Of a stretch of 64,000 nt of DNA, positions 59,153 to 64,000 are shown piece after piece. Numbering within the stretch: the stretch's first letter is position 1; every line of letters begins with the position of its first letter. The stretch is from Thermacetogenium phaeum DSM 12270 (GTDB lineage: Bacteria > Bacillota > DSM-12270 > Thermacetogeniales > Thermacetogeniaceae): assembly GCF_000305935.1 (NCBI RefSeq), contig NC_018870.1, positions 2,818,501 to 2,882,500 of the forward strand, read 5' to 3'. Below the pieces are notes generated by a model, which ran no database searches, was not told the DNA's origin, and saw only the letters and a list, made by a program, of their open reading frames with translations. The position numbers and the translations under genes were made by a program.

Positions 59153-60085
59153 TCACCCACCGTACTCAGGCGGTTTGGAAGGCGGCGGCTCCTGGACAAA
59201 GGTTTTCTCAAGGCCGGGGCGGCTGGGAATCAGCTCCAGGGGGATGGAGGAGAGGTCGTACCCCGCAAACTCCTGTTTTGCCGTAACCCTCCCCTTCTGC
59301 TGCCCCTGCCCTTGAGCGCTCCGGGCAGCATATCGGCGCAAGATGTCCGAGCAGCTTTCCTCTTCACCCCTCCCGGCTGGCTGAAGCTCTTGCTTCTCAC
59401 CGGGATCGGCCCGACCCCCCGCCGGACCCTCGGGCAACGCCCCTTTTTCTCTCTGCTCAATCACCCGCCCCACCAGATACGCCAGGGAGTCCAGATCCAG
59501 GGCGATTTTATCGCTGATGCGCACACCTTCCGGCTCCGGCTCCCGTCTGCCGTTTTTCCCGGCCTGGTTGCCTGCGGGCACCTCCGGTGCCTCCTTTTCC
59601 CGGATCCCGGCGGCACCGGTGGCATCCCTTCTGCTCGCCTGCCGGGCATCTTCCTTTCGAAGGGGAGAACCTGCCAGCTTAAGGGCGATTTCCCCCTCGA
59701 TAACCACTTCAACCCACACCCTATCCCTGAAAAGGCCGGCCAGCAATCTCCAGATTCCCACGCCGGACGGCTTGCCGGGCCTGACCTGAGCGATCAGGGG
59801 GTGCTTGAGATCAATCTCTATCCTCTCTCCCCCAACGAACCCCGTCTTTTCCGGCAGAATTTTTTCCGTCAGGGTGCCGGGAAGGATCACCGTACGGTAG
59901 AAATTCCCCCCACTCCTCTGCCTGAGACCGCAGCAAAAAACCAGGTCATAGCCGCCAAAAACCAAAAGCTCGCCATCGGGCAGCACCTTTCCGAAGAGAG
60001 CCGGGTTGGCGATCCTGCAGGAAACCGGGTAATCTGGTAAAGCGGTCTGGAAAGAAAACTGGACCTTGATTGAAGGTAACTCCAT
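59153..60085 (-). CDS. Hypothetical protein: beta-rich N-terminus, charged low-complexity C-terminus
   Basis: 310 residues; AAAGGAGG precedes the ATG by 6 bases. Residues 1-140 look globular and beta-rich (SCRIANPALFGKVLPDGELLV, shortened here to FGKVLPDGELLV; VWVEVVIEGEIALKL) and may be a divergent SPOCS-like domain. Residues 145-310 are rich in Glu, Arg, Pro and Gly. No signal peptide or membrane helix. It is preceded by the acidic protein gene on the same strand and could share its SigK-like promoter, though a weak terminator lies between. Not recognised. Confidence 0.65.
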   Translation of the reverse strand: MELPSIKVQFSFQTALPDYPVSCRIANPALFGKVLPDGELLVFGGYDLVFCCGLRQRSGGNFYRTVILPGTLTEKILPEKTGFVGGERIEIDLKHPLIAQVRPGKPSGVGIWRLLAGLFRDRVWVEVVIEGEIALKLAGSPLRKEDARQASRRDATGAAGIREKEAPEVPAGNQAGKNGRREPEPEGVRISDKIALDLDSLAYLVGRVIEQREKGALPEGPAGGRADPGEKQELQPAGRGEEESCSDILRRYAARSAQGQGQQKGRVTAKQEFAGYDLSSIPLELIPSRPGLEKTFVQEPPPSKPPEYGG

Positions 60086-60130
60086 TGTTGACCTCCTTTC
60101 CCGGTAGGTTTTTCATTTCCCGATAAACAA

Positions 60131-60152
60131 CAAGGGAGGTGACCCTCCCTCG
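60131..60152 (-). terminator. Weak terminator between the two hypothetical genes
   Basis: GGGAGG and CCTCCC pair around a short loop, followed on the minus strand by TTGTTGTTT. Located about 45 bases after the acidic protein's stop. Confidence 0.45.
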
Positions 60153-60194
60153 TCGATCAACAGCGGCGGCCTGCCGCTAAATGCTGGGCCTTCT

Positions 60195-60662
60195 TCAGCC
60201 GGATATTCCCGCACCCGTCCGCATCCCCGGCTGCGCATCAGGCGGTCGCATCTGAAACAGGATTTTTAATGTTCTTTCGTCAATCCCGAACTGCCTGTAA
60301 TATTCCAAAACCTCCGGTGGCACCACCGCCTTGCCGGCCAAATCCACGGCGGTCGGAGAGATCTCAGAAATGGCGCATTTTTTCAAGTCGCGCAAAGAGC
60401 CCCGGCAAGACTCCTGACCGTCTTCATCAGACCCATCCTCTCCAGCAGGCGGCTCAGCTAAACCGGAGGGAACGGGCTCATTCCCCTCATCAGCAACGGC
60501 CTCTTCCGGAGCTGCATCCACATGCCGGCCGCAGTTATCCATTCCACCGTCTTCCCGGTGCTCGGGAGCGGCATTCTCCTCCGGCAGTGCCTTCTTACAT
60601 TCCTCCGCCACTTCCTGATCCGAACCATCTACCCGGGACATCTCTTGATCCGAAACCTCCAC
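60195..60662 (-). CDS. Acidic hypothetical protein
   Basis: 155 residues from a GTG at 60662 (AAGGAGG, 8 bases upstream); a TTG two codons earlier is too close to the SD. The first 90 residues are very rich in Glu, Asp and Pro with scattered Cys; the rest has a helical LEYYRQFGIDERTLKIL segment. No known domain. A near-consensus SigK promoter upstream suggests mother-cell expression late in sporulation, so it may be a coat or coat-interacting protein. Confidence 0.6.
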   Translation of the reverse strand: MEVSDQEMSRVDGSDQEVAEECKKALPEENAAPEHREDGGMDNCGRHVDAAPEEAVADEGNEPVPSGLAEPPAGEDGSDEDGQESCRGSLRDLKKCAISEISPTAVDLAGKAVVPPEVLEYYRQFGIDERTLKILFQMRPPDAQPGMRTGAGISG

Positions 60663-60710
60663 GGACAACCCCTCCTTGTCGAGTTGTTAGATTTTATTAC
60701 CTCTGCTGGT

Positions 60711-60737
60711 TATAATATGTATCTTTTGCCAAGATGT
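60711..60737 (-). promoter_or_regulatory. SigK-like promoter of the acidic protein gene
   Basis: On the minus strand AC is followed after exactly 16 bases by CATATTATA, a full match to AC-N16-CATANNNTA, about 50 bases before the start. Confidence 0.6.
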
Positions 60738-60941
60738 CACTCTCATAGAGGAGGACCGGGAAAAAACCGGATTAACAAACCCCACATAAGCGGCAAGCGG
60801 TCGTCCCCATCAGGGGAGACACGGTAGCTTCAAGGGCTTCGAGGATCGGGAAAAACGCTTATTTTATTTTATTAAGAAGCGGCAGCGGGTAGACCAGGCA
60901 GGCCAAAAGAGAGGGAAACGGCAAGGGCAGGCAGCAGAACG

Positions 60942-61000
60942 CTGTCATGAAAATAGACCGCATACTCTGTTGGTGCCGCCCCTGGCGGCGTGAGGGTCTG
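60942..61000. repeat. Short type 1 repeat remnant
   Basis: CTGTCATGAAAATAGACCGC joins directly to TACTCTGTTGGTGCCGCC and GGCGGCGTGAGGGTCTG, that is, the two ends of the type 1 unit with the 250-base middle missing. It lies downstream of the second CAP gene. Confidence 0.75.
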
Positions 61001-61060
61001 CCCGGGAAATCATCAATTCTTTAGTTCGCTCAACCTTCCTCAGCGTTTTTACCGTGCCTC

Positions 61061-61882
61061 TTAAGCCTCGACGAACAGCTCAACAACCAGCACCCAGGCT
61101 CCTTGTGGAACAACGGCAACACCGACCTTATTGGCCTTCGGATTCATCATGATCTCTCGATGTTCAGGGCTGCCCAAAAGCAGCTGGTGCGCCTTATAAA
61201 CGTCTCCGGCTTTGCAGAGGTTCTCCCCGCCGCTCCGGAAGCTGACGCCAAACCTTCTGAGCATCTGCCCAGGTGAACCGTAGGTCGGGGAGATGTGACC
61301 GAAATAGTTGTTCTCTATCATATCCTGCGCCTTGAGCCGGGCGATCTCCGTAAGTTTCATATCGACGGCCACCGGAGAGATACCCTTGCCAATCCTGCTG
61401 TTGTTGATTAAATCGAAGAGTCGCTTTTCGTCTGCCGTCAGCCCATCAGGCGCGGAGGGTACTGGTGGCACAGATGTGGCTGGAGGTTCATCATCCCTAG
61501 CTCCACCCGGATCCGCCGGTGTTGCGGAAGCCTGATCAGAGGGGAGGAGCCGGGTCGGATATGAGACCGGCTTTGATCGATTGTTGAGAACGGCATTGTA
61601 ATAATCTTCAATGCTCGTCATCCCCCGCTGCGGATAATAAGTCTGGTTCCCTCCTCCACCGGCGCCTCCGCTACCGGCTGAAGGCGGCTGGACCGGAGGG
61701 TTTGCCGGCTGTGTTGGCTTGGGATCGGCAGCAGGGGGTTCCGGCACAACAGGGCCCTTGCTCTGGTCGGGCAAAGTTCTGCCCTGGAGTACAGCCTGGA
61801 TATACTCATCCATCGTAAACGCATCCGCTTTTGGCGTATACCAGCCGCAAAGGCCGGCAAGAAAAATCACTGCAATCAGCAT
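61061..61882 (-). CDS. Secreted CAP-domain protein with Pro-rich linker
   Basis: 273 residues from the ATG at 61882. The first 21 residues are a hydrophobic export signal, unusually lacking the basic start; the open frame extends upstream with INRKVLS but has no standard start codon there. Two short repeats share a pattern: MDEYIQAVLQGR and IEDYYNAVLNNR. A Pro/Gly-rich linker leads to the CAP domain (about 145-273; LFDLINNSRIGKGISPV, YFGHISPTYGSPG, GGENLCKAG, LGSPEHREIMMNP). Same family as the protein at 50.4 kb. Probably a spore- or wall-associated protein. Confidence 0.85.
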   Translation of the reverse strand: MLIAVIFLAGLCGWYTPKADAFTMDEYIQAVLQGRTLPDQSKGPVVPEPPAADPKPTQPANPPVQPPSAGSGGAGGGGNQTYYPQRGMTSIEDYYNAVLNNRSKPVSYPTRLLPSDQASATPADPGGARDDEPPATSVPPVPSAPDGLTADEKRLFDLINNSRIGKGISPVAVDMKLTEIARLKAQDMIENNYFGHISPTYGSPGQMLRRFGVSFRSGGENLCKAGDVYKAHQLLLGSPEHREIMMNPKANKVGVAVVPQGAWVLVVELFVEA

Positions 61883-62109
61883 CGACAGAACTTTACGGTT
61901 AATGGCTCCAACATCCCCTTTCCAGAAACTTTTCTTTTAAGATAATCAAAATGCCTGAAGGGGACAACCGCCAACTTCTAACGAAATCCGAGTTTTTATT
62001 AAGAGAACCGTCCAGCCCACACCCCACTCAGCCGCTTCTTCCCCATTTGCTGCGCTCTGTCATAATCTGTTAACCAGGCGCACCTGCCGCCGGGGTCTCT
62101 CCGCCTTTC

Positions 62110-62701
62110 ATCAACCCGACCGAAAAAGCAGCAAGGCAAATCGAGCCCGTTACCCCGTTTCCCGCGAGGTGTTCTCCCGCTTCGTGCCGACGAAAGGCTC
62201 AGCCCTTTCTGGGGTCCCCCGCGTATTCACCGCTCCCTCCCGCGGATAGACCCTCTCCTGGGTTTTCTGCTGTTCTCTCCCTCCGTACGAACTCATCGGT
62301 TCACCTCTGATTCGATGTTCGGGCCTTCCCCCGGAGTCCATGACCCCTAGGGTACTATGCCCTCTGCTGACTCCTGCCGGTTCAACCATGCCTCTCGACC
62401 CGGCTTACCCGTATCCCTGGCGTACCAACAGGCCTACTGGGTAAGTGCGTCGACTTTCCCTCCATCTACCCGCCGAATTTACTCTCAGCAATCGCACGCT
62501 AAAGGACTTCGCTTTGTTTCGCAAGCTCATCCAACTGCTGCTAGCCTCCTATGCGGTTCCTGTTCGTCGGGCCGGAGGTTCGCCGCCAGCTTCCTTAAGA
62601 TTCCATCTCCCGAAGGACACCCTTGCCTTCGGCCAGCAGACTCGTGCTGCCTCGCCTGCAGTGGACTTTCACCACCAAGTTAACGCCCATGCCGGGCGCA
62701 C
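62110..62701 (-). mobile_element. Older group II intron copy, no reverse transcriptase, 3' end lost
   Basis: It starts GTGCGCCCGGCATGGGCG at 62701, and the first 87 bases are identical to those of the intron at 63363. The two stay colinear for about 550 bases, then domains V and VI cannot be recognised. The sequence has diverged more from a functional intron. The position directly follows the 3' end of the younger intron. Confidence 0.8.
62150..62296 (-). pseudogene. Remnant of intron-encoded reverse transcriptase (older intron)
   Basis: From the ATG at 62294-62296 the frame gives SSYGGREQQKTQERVYPRE, the usual leader of class C intron proteins, and ends after about 48 codons. All catalytic reverse transcriptase motifs are missing. 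Confidence 0.6.
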
Positions 62702-63363
<662 letters not shown>

Positions 63364-63393
63364 AAAAAAACACCCCCCGGGAACCGGGGGGTT
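63364..63393 (-). terminator. Rho-independent terminator of veg, 5' exon of the intron
   Basis: AACCCCCCGG and CCGGGGGGTG pair, followed on the minus strand by seven T and then, without a gap, the intron 5' end. Termination should happen before the intron is transcribed. Confidence 0.85.
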
Positions 63394-63413
63394 AATCTTC
63401 ATCTCTCAGCCCA

Positions 63414-63689
63414 TTAGTTCCGGGCGGCTGCGATTTTAATCTCGCCGTCCTCGCGACAGACAGTCAATTCAACGCTTTCCGTGAGCACATCGGTATAGCT
63501 GAAGGAAATTCGCCTCTCAACTTTCTTTTCATCGAGTTTTATAACAAAAATACTGGGATAGGTGCGTTCCAAGACTCCCTCTCGCTCAACGACCCTATTC
63601 CTGCCTTTAAAGGATTTGAGTTTCACCCTCTTACCGATATAGGCATCAAGGTCCCTCTTGATTTCCGCAAGCGCTTGCTTGGTAGCCAT
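63414..63689 (-). CDS. veg: Veg protein (DUF1021)
   Basis: 91 residues from the ATG at 63687-63689 (AGGTG upstream). ATKQALAEIKRDLDAYIGKR and LERTYPSIFVIKLDEKK followed by SFSYTDVLTE are typical of Veg. In Bacillus it is strongly transcribed in vegetative cells and affects biofilm matrix genes through SinR; the fold is a small beta-barrel. In Bacillus veg is next to ispE; here 20 kb separates them. A strong SigA promoter and terminator frame it. Confidence 0.95.
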   Translation of the reverse strand: MATKQALAEIKRDLDAYIGKRVKLKSFKGRNRVVEREGVLERTYPSIFVIKLDEKKVERRISFSYTDVLTESVELTVCREDGEIKIAAARN

Positions 63690-63715
63690 GAGCCTCACCT
63701 TCTTTTTAGCCTTGA

Positions 63716-64000
63716 TTGCGGTCCAAAAAGTACTTCATAGTATTATACCAACTCTCCGGAAACAGATCAAGAGGATGGTCCCTGCGATCTCTGCACAGAA
63801 AAGAGGATATCACCTGCCGCATAGGAGGGGACGAATTTGTTTTAATCACCCCAGGTGGTGCCGGCGAGCTGGAAATCATCAAACAACGCCTTCTAGTGCT
63901 AGAGAAGGTTAAGGAATGGATTGAACCGGATGAACGCCTGGGGGGACTAGGAGTAAGTATAGGAGCAGCGGTGTGCAAACCGGATCAAAAGCTTGATGTC
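63716..64000 (+). pseudogene. GGDEF-domain fragment, 5'-truncated, runs off right edge
   Basis: In one frame from about 63791 the sequence reads LHRKEDITCRIGGDEFVLI, then GLGVSIGAAV, the second half of a diguanylate cyclase domain with an intact active-site GGDEF. The first half (DxLTGLxNR and the ND..GH..GD motif) is missing; the open frame upstream crosses the veg promoter and is not GGDEF-like. So it is a truncated gene unless its start lies elsewhere by rearrangement. The 3' part is outside the window. Confidence 0.65.
63742..63770 (-). promoter_or_regulatory. SigA promoter of veg
   Basis: On the minus strand TTGATC is followed after 17 bases by TATAAT, about 50 bases before the veg start. 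This fits the strong vegetative promoter known for veg. Confidence 0.75.

Overview
The window looks like chromosomal DNA from an endospore-forming, Gram-positive anaerobe of the Clostridia with moderately high G+C. This is an inference from gene content: SpoIID, SpoVT, SpoVB-like, SpoVG, SpoIIR and Veg, several SLH-domain surface proteins, a SCIFF ranthipeptide locus and a corrinoid methyltransferase operon. The last of these suggests methyl-group metabolism of the acetogen or syntroph kind, as in Thermacetogenium, Moorella or Desulfotomaculum relatives. I cannot name the species.

Layout. 0-2.4 kb: minus-strand operon of a corrinoid protein, a UroD-like methyltransferase and a GntR/UTRA regulator cut by the left edge. 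2.4-2.9 kb: unexplained intergenic region ending in a strong terminator. 2.9-10.8 kb: SLH protein, RlmH, a small methyltransferase, a DUF212 membrane protein, MurA, a MA-like peptidase, a TPR protein and an M23/LysM/G5 endopeptidase. 11-15.8 kb: SCIFF peptide with its radical SAM maturase, an MBL-fold protein, and an ECF sigma/anti-sigma pair. 15.9-24.3 kb: cell-envelope genes (large S8-SLH protease, WecG/TagA transferase, LCP protein, SLH protein, SpoIID).

24.3-43.1 kb is the Bacillus-like conserved block read on the minus strand: ispE, GntR, MobA-like, spoVG, glmU, prs, ctc, pth, mfd, prsA-like, spoVT, spoVB-like, mazG, hup, rqcP. In Bacillus, veg lies next to ispE. Here veg is about 20 kb away (63.5 kb), separated by an insert carrying cphA/cphB (cyanophycin synthesis and degradation), a ZIP transporter, spoIIR and a large set of putative spore-envelope genes.

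48-61 kb is the least characterised part. It holds a DUF3794-LysM protein, two CAP-domain proteins, a GX3-repeat protein, a YbaB-like protein, two paralogues sharing an RPYLGPRG motif, three 29-34 residue membrane microproteins ending FFGD(N/F), a Cys-rich protein and several unknown acidic or Pro-rich proteins. At least five of these genes are preceded by AC-N16/17-CATA-type promoters resembling SigK sites, so they are probably expressed late in the mother cell.

Mobile and repetitive DNA. Two group II introns, both without a reverse transcriptase, lie in tandem directly behind the veg terminator (62.1-63.4 kb). A modular family of intergenic repeats of about 300 bp occurs at 24.7, 34.1, 47.6 and 58.7 kb, with fragments at 34.4, 54.3 and 60.9 kb. 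A GGDEF gene lacking its 5' part runs off the right edge. I saw no CRISPR array, tRNA or rRNA.
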